From Brevibacillus borstelensis (GTDB lineage: Bacteria > Bacillota > Bacilli > Brevibacillales > Brevibacillaceae), in contig NZ_RHHO01000031.1 in NCBI RefSeq assembly GCF_003710865.1, positions 1 to 64,000 on the forward strand: a DNA stretch of 64,000 nucleotides, read 5' to 3'. Below the pieces are notes generated by a model, which saw nothing but the letters and a program-made list of their open reading frames with translations, was not told the DNA's origin and did no database searches. The translations under genes and the position numbers were made by a program. Of the stretch, positions 8,772-17,741 are shown piece after piece; the stretch's first letter is position 1; every line of letters begins with the position of its first letter.

Positions 8772-9671
8772 TTACTTTTTTCTTTTCAAAACGCGATAAT
8801 CCTTTCCATTGGAGAGGATCGTGATGGTTCCGTTCTGACTGGTAATGTAGGTCTCAGCCCAGGATTCGCCGAGCCGCTCCAGCACTTCTTCCTGGCCATC
8901 CTTTAGCTTTTCTCTCGGCTTTCCGGTTAAAATGACCGCCACTTGCGGATCCACCTTGCTCAAAAATGGCTGCGAGGAAGCCTGATTGCTGCCTTGAGCA
9001 GCAACCTTCAAAACCGCTGCTTTCAATTGATCTGCGTGTTTCTCAAGCAGCCTCTCCTCGGCCTTTTCATTCATCGCACTGGCGAAGAGAAAAGACAACT
9101 TGTCATGCCGCAATTGAAAGACAAGGGAGTTGTCTTGCGGAGACAGGAACAGCGGTTCACTCGGGTGCAGGACCTGGAGCATCACGTCTTCGTCCAGTCT
9201 GATTGCTTCTCCGTCAGTAACAGTCACTGCCTTTTTTGCTGCTTTGAGCGGGGCCGCGTTGCGAATCGAAGACTCAATCGGACGGGGCAAAATGACGTTC
9301 TCTACAAGCACCCGCTCCACAAGAAAAGCGAAGCCCCCTGCGTGCCCCGGCAAATCATTTGTCAAGACCACGTAATCCAACCGGGTAATTTTCCGTTCGG
9401 TCAGCGCCGCAAACAAGCGGGGCCAATCCTCAGCGCTTCCGGTATCAACGAGCATGTTTTTTCCATTCGGCAATCGAATCAAGGTTGCTTCCCCGTGCGG
9501 CAGCTCCAGATAGTGGATGACAAGCCCGATGAATTCACTCTCGTCTTCACTTGCGAACGGATCTTCTACTTTTACCGCCTTTTGCAAGTGGTTGTCGATC
9601 GAGCAGCCGGGTATCAAAAGCATTGTGACAGCCAACACCAACAGCCAAGCTCTTCCCGCTTTCCACAGCAT
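8772..9671 (-). CDS. Metallo-beta-lactamase-fold lipoprotein with degenerate metal site
   Basis: 299 residues. Lipoprotein signal: hydrophobic stretch residues 9-20 and lipobox IPGC with Cys23. The rest resembles the C-terminal ComEC/Rec2-like MBL domain (IHYLELPHGEATLIRLPNGKNMLVDTG, then LDYVVLTNDLPGHAGG). In active relatives the last segment reads T-H-x-H-x-D-H-x-G-G; here it is T-N-D-L-P-G-H-A-G-G, so two His and the Asp are missing. Probably a non-catalytic exported protein or one with an altered site. Not a full ComEC: there are no channel helices. It sits 16 bases upstream of rex. Confidence 0.75.
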   Translation of the reverse strand: MLWKAGRAWLLVLAVTMLLIPGCSIDNHLQKAVKVEDPFASEDESEFIGLVIHYLELPHGEATLIRLPNGKNMLVDTGSAEDWPRLFAALTERKITRLDYVVLTNDLPGHAGGFAFLVERVLVENVILPRPIESSIRNAAPLKAAKKAVTVTDGEAIRLDEDVMLQVLHPSEPLFLSPQDNSLVFQLRHDKLSFLFASAMNEKAEERLLEKHADQLKAAVLKVAAQGSNQASSQPFLSKVDPQVAVILTGKPREKLKDGQEEVLERLGESWAETYITSQNGTITILSNGKDYRVLKRKK

Positions 9672-9712
9672 TTATTTTATCACCTATATCCCTGTGAGAC
9701 TATTGATTCATT

Positions 9713-12637
9713 TTATGAATCAGACAGGGATTGCATGCCCCGAAGAAACGGAGCGATGTCTTCGCGCAGGGTTGTCCAGGGGCCTGTTCTCGTATCGAAA
9801 GGTGGGAGCGATTTGAGAAACGAGCGTCCGTAGCGGGATTCCACGATGCGTGTATCAAGCACGACAACTACACCGCGATCGTCCTGGTGGCGGATCAGTC
9901 TTCCGACCCCTTGTTTGAATTGGATGACAGCCTGAGGCAAAGCGATCGACATAAACGCGTTTTTGCCCTGCTCTTTTACCTGCTCTGCCCTCGCCTGATA
10001 AATCGGGTGGTTCGGCGGAGTAAACGGAAGGCGTACAATCACCAGACAGCTCAATGCCTCGCCCTGGATATCTACCCCTTCCCAGAAGCTGCTCGTCCCC
10101 AGGAGAACGCTGTTTGTTTCTCTCTGGAACATGCGCACCAGCTTTGTCCGGTTGTTGCTGTCGATTCCGTGTCCGAGCAGTGTATAAGGCTCGTTGTCCA
10201 GTTGTTCCTTCAAGCCTTGGTACACCACACGCAGCATCGAATAGGAGGTGAACAGGATCATTGTCCGGCCGCCTGCTGCCCTGATGGCATCCACGCATCC
10301 CTGAATCACGGCCTCGAGGTACTGCTGCTCGCTCTCTTTGCCCAATGTAGGCAGATCGGATGGAATCAGCAGGAGCCCTTGCTTTTCATAACAGAACGGA
10401 GACGGCAGCTGGAGTGTTCGGACGCGCTCCTCTGGCAGCCGGTCGAGCCCCATCCTTTCCAGAATATATGAAAAGCTGTCTTTGACTGTCAGCGTCGCCG
10501 AGGTGAGAATCACGCTTCTGCGCTCGTCAAAAAGCGGTTCCGCCAAGCGTGTTGCCACTTGCAGCGGCGCAGCATGAAAGTACACTTGCTTTTTCGGGGT
10601 GCGAGACTCGATTTCCATCCAGCACACATACTCATCATCCGGCTCCAGGAGAAAGAAGTGAACCATTTCCATCCCTTCTTGCCACTCCTTCAGCAAGCCT
10701 GCAGCATCGGTATGAAGACTTTGCAGTTCAAAAGACGGCTTTTCGCCGGATGGCATGGAAGACAAAAGCGATTCCAGGTCAGACGCGTAGATCGACATCG
10801 ATTCGATTACCCGCCGGGCCGTTTTTCGGATTCGCTCGTGCTTGCCGGAAAAAGACAGCGTCTGGTAACGGACCGTATCTCTTCCGGTATCGGAGGTCTC
10901 TTCTCCTCGGTCTGCCGCCCACTGATACAACAACTGCGTCAGTTGCTGGGCCTTTTCCTTGAGCCGGAGAAAATGCTCATTCATGCTTGCCCGCACCGAA
11001 TTGACAGCCGCTGCCTTCTCATTTCCTGGCCAAGCCAAGAGCTGCTCGGCAAAACGGTGGAGATAGCTGCCCTCCTCCGGATTGGCTCGCTCCAGCAAAA
11101 ACAAGAGCTGGGCCGTCGAAAATTGCTTGCCCAGATGGTGGGTTGCCACACTCTCCAAATGATGGGCCTCGTCAATGATCGTGATGTCATGAGCAGGCAG
11201 GATTCTTTTCTCAGCCTGCAGATCGCTGACGAGCAATGCGTGATTGACGATGAGAACATCTGCTTCGGCGGCTCTTTCCCGCGCCTGAAAGTAATAGCAG
11301 CGGCTAAACCATGGACAATTCCGGTGAAGACATGAATCCGTATCGCTTTTCACCTGCTGCCAGTACAACTGGCCGGTTGACGGCATGCTTAATTCTTCGA
11401 CATCCCCGGTCTCGGTCTGGGTCAGCCAGGTCACCATTTGGCCTTTCACCAGCCGGAGCTCCTGGCTGCTGCCTTCCATGGACTCTTCCAGACTCTGTTC
11501 AAATTTTCGCAGACAGAGGTAGTTCCCTCTCCCCTTGAGCGTGGAAGCCCGGAAGGAGAACGGGAGCGACTGCTGCAGCGCGGGGATTTCTTTGTGAAAC
11601 AGCTGCTCCTGGAGCTGAATCGTATTCGTACTGATGACGACAGGCTCGCGCCGCTGCTTCGACCAGAGGATGGCCGGCAGCAAATACGCGAGAGATTTGC
11701 CGGTGCCGGTCCCCGCTTCCACTAGCAAGTGAGATCCCTTCTCCATCGAGTCAAAAATGGCCCGCATCATCGATTCTTGGGCCTCCCTCCGCTGGTACCC
11801 CGCAAGGTTGCGGGAAAATGCGGCTTCTTCCCCAATCATCTGTTCGATCATGTCCTCAAACGAAGAAGTGGCCGGCAAGCCTGGGCTTTCTTCCCTTTTC
11901 AGAGAAGCTTTGAGGCGTTCCGGCTTTTTGCGCAGAGCAAGCTGCCTGTACACATCCCATTTTTCGGAATCGTCCGGGTCTGACATCCCGTCAGCGTCCC
12001 GCCCGAGCGTATCCAACTGGTCCATCGATCCCCATTTTTTCATCTCAAAGAACCGCAAGAGCTCCGAAATATCGGAACGAAAAGAAGAGACCAGCATCTG
12101 CAGGCGTTGGATGGTCACCAGAGGCAGCTCATTTATAATGTCCAGCAGATGCAAAAACAGCTGGGCCGTAGCCAAAGCGTCACTGTCCGCCTGGTGCGGA
12201 CGATCATGTTCAATGTGCAGGTCATCAGCCAATTCTCCCAACCGATAGCTGCCTTGCATCGGCAACAGGAAACGAGAGAGCTCGACCGTGTCCAGTACAT
12301 ATCCGTCAAACGTATAATAGCCCTGGCTCAGCAGGGCTTCTTGCAAAAACTGAAGATCGAAGCTGGCATTATGCGCGACGAATGCCCGTCCTTCCAGCAT
12401 GCGAAGGAATCGCGGCAGGACCTCCTCCATTGTTGGCGCATCCGCTACCATCTCGTCGGTAATGCCAGTCAATTGCTTAATAAAAGGGGGAATCGCCTGT
12501 CCCGGATTGATCAGGGTGGAAAATGACTCGGTAATATGTCCGTCGTCAATCGTAACGGCACCGATCTGAATGATGCTGTCTCCCTGTCTGGGATGGCTCC
12601 CCGTGGTTTCGAAGTCTACTACGATGAAACGATTCAA
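9713..12637 (-). CDS. dinG: DinG-type ATP-dependent DNA helicase with N-terminal exonuclease domain
   Basis: 974 residues. Residues 1-170 form a DnaQ-like 3'-5' exonuclease domain with DFET (8-11), AHNASFD and HQADSDA. A linker leads to an XPD-like superfamily 2 helicase with Walker A EAGTGTGKS, a cysteine cluster (DSCLHRNCPWFSRCYYF) like the DinG/XPD iron-sulphur region, DEAH (IIDEAHHLE) and C-terminal motifs (LGTSSFWEGVDIQGEAL, QGVGRLIR). This fused form is normal in Bacillota. It is thought to act in repair or resolution of replication obstacles. The gene follows the TPR gene by 87 bases, and panD lies further upstream as in B. subtilis. Confidence 0.95.
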   Translation of the reverse strand: MNRFIVVDFETTGSHPRQGDSIIQIGAVTIDDGHITESFSTLINPGQAIPPFIKQLTGITDEMVADAPTMEEVLPRFLRMLEGRAFVAHNASFDLQFLQEALLSQGYYTFDGYVLDTVELSRFLLPMQGSYRLGELADDLHIEHDRPHQADSDALATAQLFLHLLDIINELPLVTIQRLQMLVSSFRSDISELLRFFEMKKWGSMDQLDTLGRDADGMSDPDDSEKWDVYRQLALRKKPERLKASLKREESPGLPATSSFEDMIEQMIGEEAAFSRNLAGYQRREAQESMMRAIFDSMEKGSHLLVEAGTGTGKSLAYLLPAILWSKQRREPVVISTNTIQLQEQLFHKEIPALQQSLPFSFRASTLKGRGNYLCLRKFEQSLEESMEGSSQELRLVKGQMVTWLTQTETGDVEELSMPSTGQLYWQQVKSDTDSCLHRNCPWFSRCYYFQARERAAEADVLIVNHALLVSDLQAEKRILPAHDITIIDEAHHLESVATHHLGKQFSTAQLLFLLERANPEEGSYLHRFAEQLLAWPGNEKAAAVNSVRASMNEHFLRLKEKAQQLTQLLYQWAADRGEETSDTGRDTVRYQTLSFSGKHERIRKTARRVIESMSIYASDLESLLSSMPSGEKPSFELQSLHTDAAGLLKEWQEGMEMVHFFLLEPDDEYVCWMEIESRTPKKQVYFHAAPLQVATRLAEPLFDERRSVILTSATLTVKDSFSYILERMGLDRLPEERVRTLQLPSPFCYEKQGLLLIPSDLPTLGKESEQQYLEAVIQGCVDAIRAAGGRTMILFTSYSMLRVVYQGLKEQLDNEPYTLLGHGIDSNNRTKLVRMFQRETNSVLLGTSSFWEGVDIQGEALSCLVIVRLPFTPPNHPIYQARAEQVKEQGKNAFMSIALPQAVIQFKQGVGRLIRHQDDRGVVVVLDTRIVESRYGRSFLKSLPPFDTRTGPWTTLREDIAPFLRGMQSLSDS

Positions 12638-12724
12638 GCTATGGTCACCTCGTACTTGCGCGGCCCGTATCGTGTCCGCTTCCCTAACACTTCGGCAAAG
12701 ACCGGGAAATTTCCTGCTCCCCGT

Positions 12725-14290
12725 TCAAGGATGCAATAGTTCGCTCTCGGTTACGGGTTCCCCCAGCTTGCCTGCGCACATTTGCAGATAAAACGGTATT
12801 TCCCTGAAGTGATCGCTGTGCGGCAATACCCGGCGGAAATATTGTTCGGCCAGTCGCCAGTTTTCCTCTGCCAAGGCGATCCGCCCCAGGTGGTAGTATC
12901 CGAGTGATCGGACGTATGGATCCTGGTCTTCGGTAAACGGCTTTGCCAGTTGTTTGGCCGCCAAAATATCCCCCATCCATTCATAGGCCGTGATCATTCC
13001 CGATTGGGCAAGGCGATGATCCCGCTGCTTCAGCAAAATGAACCGGAAGGCTGCCAATGCCTCTTCGATTTTGCCGTCAAATAACAGCATCCAGCCATAG
13101 CTAAAGGTAAAGTCGAGCTGATCGGGGGCCAGGGCGATCGCCTTTTTCATCAATGTCAAAGCGCGGCGCGTTCCGGCGATGAGCCACGTGTTCCAGGCCA
13201 GCCCATGCCAAGCATGGCCGTCTTGCGGATAACGCTCGGTCAGGAAGTGATAGCAGATCTGTGCCCGGTGGTAATTCCCCAACGATTCATAGAGGGAGGC
13301 CATCTCCTGCAGCGTCGCGCTGTCAAGATTGCGGTTGGGCAGCCTAAGTCCGCCAGGCGGCGCCAGCTCCGCTGCCGGGTCGCTCATTTGCAGCAGACGG
13401 GCTGCCCGCAGCCAAAGCATCTGCGCTTCCCAATCCTGTTCTCCTTCATCGAGCACCTTCTCGATCGTCTCCATGGCCTCGTGGATGTATCCGTCTTCCA
13501 GATAGCACAGCGCCAAGTTAAACCAGGCATCCCGGTGATCGGGCTTGATCGAAACGGCTTCCTTGAACGCTTGGGCAGCTTCCAGCCACTGCCGTTCTTC
13601 GGCCAGGATGCATCCGATGGCATTATAGCTGATCGCCGTGACCGCAGGGGAGCTGGCCGATCTGCTAAGGAGGCGAAATTCCCGCAGCGCCGTTTCCTTT
13701 TCACCGCAAAACAAGAGACTGTACCCGTAATACAACCGCCCGCTTTCCCAGTCCGGAGACTGGTCTACCAGCTCGGCAAAACAGCGTTTGGCATCCTGGT
13801 ACATCCGGAGGTGGTAAAAGCCCTCTCCTTTCCGAAACATATGCTCATATTCCCGATGCAACTCGAGGTGACCCTGCTTTTGCTGGGAAGCTGCTTGTGC
13901 CAAGGACTGCTCTTCGGCCGTAGTCGCGCCGTCTGTCAAAGCGGATTGCAAATCCTTCCACGCAGATGTGGAAGCGTTTTGATCTGCTTTTGGCTGTTTC
14001 CCCTCGGTCTTCGGCTTGTCCTGTGATGTATACGATTGTCCAGCAAGAGGCTCGCCAAAAGCTTCTTCCTGCTCATCATCCTGGCCTTCCATCTTTTTAA
14101 TCTGCCGAATTGCAGCAGACAGCTTCTCTTCAAACTGCAGCCACAGATCGACGACTCTGTCGCTTACCTGGCGAAGCTGAAACAACTGATCAGCAAGCTG
14201 AAGCTTTTCATGCTCGGAAGCCGCCGGCCACCTTTGTTCAATTGTTTCCGCTTTTGTTTGCAATGTATCAAACCATTCTTCCAGCTTCAA
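12725..14290 (-). CDS. TPR-repeat protein
   Basis: 521 residues. An N-terminal coiled region (residues 1-75), a low-complexity linker (about 80-150) and then many tetratricopeptide-like helical repeats (for example LYYGYSLLFCGEKETALREF, AWFNLALCYLEDGYIHEAMETIEKV, YYHLGRIALAEENWRLAEQYF). No enzyme domain or membrane helix. Likely a protein-interaction scaffold; partner unknown. Start is TTG at 14290 preceded by GGGGGTGG; this start lies in the U-run of the terminator that follows panD, so expression may depend on readthrough or on a promoter I do not see. Confidence 0.85.
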   Translation of the reverse strand: MKLEEWFDTLQTKAETIEQRWPAASEHEKLQLADQLFQLRQVSDRVVDLWLQFEEKLSAAIRQIKKMEGQDDEQEEAFGEPLAGQSYTSQDKPKTEGKQPKADQNASTSAWKDLQSALTDGATTAEEQSLAQAASQQKQGHLELHREYEHMFRKGEGFYHLRMYQDAKRCFAELVDQSPDWESGRLYYGYSLLFCGEKETALREFRLLSRSASSPAVTAISYNAIGCILAEERQWLEAAQAFKEAVSIKPDHRDAWFNLALCYLEDGYIHEAMETIEKVLDEGEQDWEAQMLWLRAARLLQMSDPAAELAPPGGLRLPNRNLDSATLQEMASLYESLGNYHRAQICYHFLTERYPQDGHAWHGLAWNTWLIAGTRRALTLMKKAIALAPDQLDFTFSYGWMLLFDGKIEEALAAFRFILLKQRDHRLAQSGMITAYEWMGDILAAKQLAKPFTEDQDPYVRSLGYYHLGRIALAEENWRLAEQYFRRVLPHSDHFREIPFYLQMCAGKLGEPVTESELLHP

Positions 14291-14348
14291 AAAAAAGCCA
14301 CCCCCTGTGAGGCGTGTGTAGTCTCATTGTTTCACAAGGGATGGGGCT
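14289..14348 (-). terminator. Terminator of panBCD overlapping the TPR gene start
   Basis: On the minus strand AGCC-CCATCCCTTGTGA pairs with TCACAGGGGGTGGCT (two-base bulge, some G-U pairs), followed by eight T. It lies just after the panD stop at 14367. The 3' arm contains the ribosome binding site of the TPR gene, and its TTG start is in the T-run. Confidence 0.8.
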
Positions 14349-14366
14349 CTATGCAGATTCTCCCGA

Positions 14367-14750
14367 TTAATAGACGGTGGCGTGTACTTCCTCGGCGAGA
14401 AGCTGTGCAATTTTATTGTGCTCATCCATGATCGCAACCCGCGGTTTGTGGCTGCGGGCTTCTTCATCGCTTACCAGCGCATAGGAAATGATGATGACGA
14501 TATCGCCGGGCTGCACCAACCGGGCTGCCGCTCCATTCAGGCAAATAACGCCGCTTCCCGGTTCTCCCTCGATCACGTACGTCTCCAGACGAGCTCCGTT
14601 GTTGTTGTTGACAATCTGCACTTTTTCATTCGGCAAGATGTCCAAGGCATCGAGAATGTCCTTGTCAATCGTAATACTTCCTACGTAATTCAGATTCGCT
14701 TCCGTTACCGTTGCCCGGTGAATCTTTGCTTTCATCATCGTACGAAACAA
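14367..14750 (-). CDS. panD: Aspartate 1-decarboxylase
   Basis: Makes beta-alanine from L-aspartate for pantothenate synthesis. It is made as a proenzyme that cuts itself between Gly24 and Ser25 (YVGSITID) to create the pyruvoyl cofactor; both residues are present. 127 residues, the usual length. I chose the TTG at 14750 because AGGAGG lies eight bases upstream and the product then begins [12 protein letters not shown], aligning with known PanD N-termini; an upstream ATG at 14777 would add nine residues and overlap panC. Last gene of panBCD. Confidence 0.95.
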   Translation of the reverse strand: MFRTMMKAKIHRATVTEANLNYVGSITIDKDILDALDILPNEKVQIVNNNNGARLETYVIEGEPGSGVICLNGAAARLVQPGDIVIIISYALVSDEEARSHKPRVAIMDEHNKIAQLLAEEVHATVY

Positions 14751-14773
14751 AGGGGAATCCTCCTTTTCCTGCA

Positions 14774-15634
14774 TCAAACTGTCACAATCACGTTGTCAAT
14801 CAAGCGTGTTTTGCCAAATCGCACAGCCAGGGCGATCAATACCCGGTCTCCCTTTTCCGGTGCTTCTGGCTTTGTCAAATCAGGGTATCGCAACAGCTCT
14901 ACATAATCGATGTCCGCCAGCGGCTCGGCCTCGATGGTACGGATCATCTCATCCCGGACGCTATCGAGGTCTGCTCCGCTCGCCACTTTCTTTTCGGCTA
15001 GCTGCAGGCTGCGGTACAAGACAGCAGCCTGTTTTCGTTCTTCGGCGCTGAGATAAACATTTCGCGAGCTCATCGCCACGCCGTCTGCTTCGCGGACAAT
15101 CGGGCAAGGGATGATGGTCACAGGCACGGAAAGATCCCGTACCATCTGCTCCACAACAGCAACCTGCTGCGCATCCTTTTGTCCAAAAAAGGCGTAATCG
15201 GGCTGCACGATCTGGAACAGCTTCAAAACGACTGTCGCCACGCCGTCAAAATGACCGGGACGGGAGCGGCCGCAGAGCGGTTCCGAGACGCCTGAGACAG
15301 AGACGTTTGTTTTTACTTGCTGCGGGTACATTTCCCCTACACTGGGCGAGAACACAAAGTCAACACCGGCAGACGCCGCCATCTTCAAATCCCGCTCCAT
15401 ATCGCGAGGATAACGGTCAAAATCCTCGTTTGGCCCAAACTGCAGCGGATTGACGAAAATGCTCATTACGACGATCTCACAGTGTTTTTTTGCTTCATTC
15501 ACCAAACTGAGGTGTCCCTCATGCAAGTAACCCATCGTCGGTACGAGCCCAACCCGTTTTCCCTGACGACGAGCTTCTTTCAGATGCTGCCGCAGCTCGG
15601 CAATCGTCACTACTTGCTGCATGGTCTGCATCAT
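14774..15634 (-). CDS. panC: Pantothenate synthetase (pantoate-beta-alanine ligase)
   Basis: Joins pantoate and beta-alanine with ATP via a pantoyl-adenylate. 286 residues. The nucleotidyltransferase motifs are present: [10 protein letters not shown] (HIGH-type), FVNPLQF, [20 protein letters not shown] and the KMSKS-like SSRNVYLS. Start ATG at 15634 follows GGAGGAGGGGG and overlaps the panB stop by 4 bases. In the order panB-panC-panD. Confidence 0.97.
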   Translation of the reverse strand: MMQTMQQVVTIAELRQHLKEARRQGKRVGLVPTMGYLHEGHLSLVNEAKKHCEIVVMSIFVNPLQFGPNEDFDRYPRDMERDLKMAASAGVDFVFSPSVGEMYPQQVKTNVSVSGVSEPLCGRSRPGHFDGVATVVLKLFQIVQPDYAFFGQKDAQQVAVVEQMVRDLSVPVTIIPCPIVREADGVAMSSRNVYLSAEERKQAAVLYRSLQLAEKKVASGADLDSVRDEMIRTIEAEPLADIDYVELLRYPDLTKPEAPEKGDRVLIALAVRFGKTRLIDNVIVTV

Positions 15635-16494
15635 GACCGTAATCCCCCTCCTCCGTACAGCTTCGAAACCATTTCTTCTTTGGCATGAAAGACATGTTCC
15701 GGAGCGGGGAAACGGCGTTCCTTTACTTCGGATACATAATCACGCACTGCGTCCCGGATGGAAGTGCCGACATCCGCGTACCGTTTCACGAACTTCGGCT
15801 GCAATTGCGATGCGTACCCCACCAGGTCATGAAAAACGAGGACTTGTCCATCGCAAGAACTGCCAGCGCCGATGCCGATAACCGGAATGTCCAGTTTGGC
15901 GGAAATAAGCGCTGCCACCTCTTCCGGCACACATTCCAGCACGAGGGAGAAAATGCCTGCCTCCTGCAATGCTTCCGCCTCGTCCATCAGCCGGCGCGCC
16001 GCTTCCAGATCCCTTCCCTGGACCTTGTAGCCGCCTAATTGATGAACAGCCTGGGGGGTCAAGCCGATATGACCCATCACGGGTATGCCCGCCTGCACGC
16101 AACGTTTTACGAGCGGAACAAGTTCGGTGCCCCCCTCCATTTTGACGGCCTTTGCCAACCCTTCCTGCAAGAGCCTGCCCGCATTTTTCACGCCTTCTTC
16201 TACGGTACCGTGATAGCTGAGAAACGGCAAATCCGCCACGACGAACGCTCTCTTGGCCGCTCTGGTCACAGCTTTGGTATGGTGCAGCATGTCATCCATT
16301 GTCACTGGCAGCGTCGAGTCGTATCCGAGTACGACCATGCCGAGTGAATCACCGACAAGGATCATTTCGGCCCCGGCCTCTTCCACCAGCTTGGCTGAGG
16401 GAAAATCGTAAGCGGTAATCATGGCGATTGGTTCGCCCGCATGTTTTTTTGCGCGCAGATCAGACGTTGTGATCGGCGCCAGGTTGTTTGTCAT
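15631..16494 (-). CDS. panB: 3-methyl-2-oxobutanoate hydroxymethyltransferase
   Basis: First step of the pantoate branch: transfers a hydroxymethyl group from methylene-tetrahydrofolate to 2-oxoisovalerate. 287 residues, TIM-barrel. Visible signatures: MITAYDFPSAKLVEEAG, LVGDSLGMVVLGYDST, GHIGLTPQ and VIGIGAGSSCDGQVLV. The frame is open far upstream (to 16932) but the ATG at 16494 has GAGGTGGGA and gives the standard N-terminus. First gene of panBCD, preceded by a leader with its own terminator. Confidence 0.97.
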   Translation of the reverse strand: MTNNLAPITTSDLRAKKHAGEPIAMITAYDFPSAKLVEEAGAEMILVGDSLGMVVLGYDSTLPVTMDDMLHHTKAVTRAAKRAFVVADLPFLSYHGTVEEGVKNAGRLLQEGLAKAVKMEGGTELVPLVKRCVQAGIPVMGHIGLTPQAVHQLGGYKVQGRDLEAARRLMDEAEALQEAGIFSLVLECVPEEVAALISAKLDIPVIGIGAGSSCDGQVLVFHDLVGYASQLQPKFVKRYADVGTSIRDAVRDYVSEVKERRFPAPEHVFHAKEEMVSKLYGGGGLRS

Positions 16495-16543
16495 CTCTCT
16501 CCCACCTCTACATGCGCCCTTTCCCGTGAGACCAGTACGGAAA

Positions 16544-16578
16544 CAAAAAAACCTTCTCGCCGATAAAGGGAGAAGGTT
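16544..16578 (-). terminator. Leader terminator (attenuator) upstream of panBCD
   Basis: AACCTTCTC/GAGAAGGTT, 9 bp, followed by TTTTTTTG on the minus strand, ending about 50 bases before the panB start. Its position between the leader hairpin and panB means transcripts must read through it to reach the operon. Confidence 0.88.
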
Positions 16579-16640
16579 GTCCACGCAAATACCTGGCAAC
16601 ATCATCAATGTCGCCGGATTCCTTCTGTCTCGGTCCACAC
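16579..16640 (-). promoter_or_regulatory. Structured panB leader element, possible pan-type RNA
   Basis: On the minus strand the leader folds a hairpin CCGGCGACAT-TGATG-ATGTTGCC-A-GG with a bulged A (16593-16617). Just 5' of it AGAAGG (16621-16626) can pair with CCTTCT of the terminator arm, giving a possible antiterminator. Bulged-A hairpins in front of panBCD are known as the pan RNA motif; I cannot confirm the match without a covariance model. Confidence 0.5.
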
Positions 16641-16680
16641 AGGCTCTGAGCAGATTGTTGTCCATAGCATTACACAGAAT

Positions 16681-16707
16681 GAAAAGAAAAACCCCACATA
16701 CGGGAGT
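16681..16707 (-). terminator. Probable terminator after birA
   Basis: Short stem ACTCC/GGGGT with a following TTTTTCTTTTC run on the minus strand, about 50 bases after the birA stop. The stem is short, so this is tentative; it would separate cca-birA from the pan leader. Confidence 0.45.
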
Positions 16708-16757
16708 GCCGGTCGGAAACCCGATACAGCCTCCACTCATGGAGTATATCAAAAGAA

Positions 16758-17741
16758 TCAGGAATTTGCACCATAATTGACGTCTGCCGAGTACACCTTG
16801 TGCCTCTTTCCAGTGGCGTCTTCCAGGATCAGCACGCCTTCCTCGTCCAGGCCAATCGCCCTTCCTTCGAGCGTATGCTGAATCGTGCTCACGGTAATCC
16901 ATTTGCCGATCGTATAGGAGTGCTGCTCCCATTCCGATTTGACCCGCTCAAAGCCCTCCCGCAAATAGTGATCGTATTCCCGCTCAAAATTCTCGCAAAA
17001 GCGCTGGATGAAAGCGACCCGCTTGATCGGCTTGCCCGATTCGATGCGAAGGGAAGTCGCGATCGAGGACAGCTCCGGCGGGACGTCCTTTTGCTCGAGA
17101 TTGGCGTTGATCCCCATTCCGATCACCAGGTAGTTGACGCGGTCCGACTCTGCATTCAATTCCGTCAAAACTCCGCTGACCTTCTTGTCGCCGATAAAAA
17201 GATCATTGGGCCACTTTATTTTGATGTCAACGCCGGTTTCTTCCCACATCGTCTTGGCCAACGCTACCGCGGTCAACAGCGTCATTTGCGGAGTTTTGGG
17301 CAGCGGAATTTCGGGTCTGATGATCAGACTCATCCAGATACCGGTCCCCCTCGGAGAATGCCAGGGGCGGCCAAGTCGTCCCTTTCCGCCCGTTTGCTGC
17401 TCCGCGATCACTAGTGTTCCCTCAGGCGCACCTTTGGCGGCAGCCTCGTGCGCCAATGGCTGCGTCGAGAGAACGGTGTCATACGCCAGAACCTGCTGGC
17501 CGATCCGATAGGTGCTGAGTCCGGCTCTGATCTCCTCCGCTGAAAGGCGGTCGGGTGCAGCGATCAAGCGATAGCCTGATTTCCGCAGAGCCTCAAACTC
17601 ATACCCGTCCTTGCGCAGCTCCTCGATATGCTTCCAGATCGCTGTACGCGAGCATCCACAGGTCTGACTCAGCTCCTCCCCGGAGATGAACTCCCCGGGT
17701 TTTTCATGAAATGCCTTGATAATCTCTTGCTTAATATTCAT
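16758..17741 (-). CDS. birA: Bifunctional biotin-protein ligase / biotin repressor
   Basis: 327 residues from the ATG at 17741. An N-terminal winged helix (about residues 1-65, SRTAIWKHIEELRKDGYEFEA) is followed by the ligase domain with the biotinyl-AMP loop GGKGRLGRPWHSP, KWPNDLFIGDKKVSGVL and a C-terminal SH3-like domain. It activates biotin with ATP, loads it on carboxyl carrier proteins and can repress biotin genes. The longer frame from 17771 lacks a suitable ribosome binding site; the chosen ATG has GAGGTTG and overlaps the cca stop by 11 bases, so cca-birA are coupled as in other Bacillota. Confidence 0.96.
   Translation of the reverse strand: MNIKQEIIKAFHEKPGEFISGEELSQTCGCSRTAIWKHIEELRKDGYEFEALRKSGYRLIAAPDRLSAEEIRAGLSTYRIGQQVLAYDTVLSTQPLAHEAAAKGAPEGTLVIAEQQTGGKGRLGRPWHSPRGTGIWMSLIIRPEIPLPKTPQMTLLTAVALAKTMWEETGVDIKIKWPNDLFIGDKKVSGVLTELNAESDRVNYLVIGMGINANLEQKDVPPELSSIATSLRIESGKPIKRVAFIQRFCENFEREYDHYLREGFERVKSEWEQHSYTIGKWITVSTIQHTLEGRAIGLDEEGVLILEDATGKRHKVYSADVNYGANS

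Noticed and set aside
16495..16932. Long N-terminal extension of panB
   Set aside because: The extension crosses the leader terminator and the end of birA; the ATG at 16494 has a proper ribosome binding site and gives the family N-terminus.
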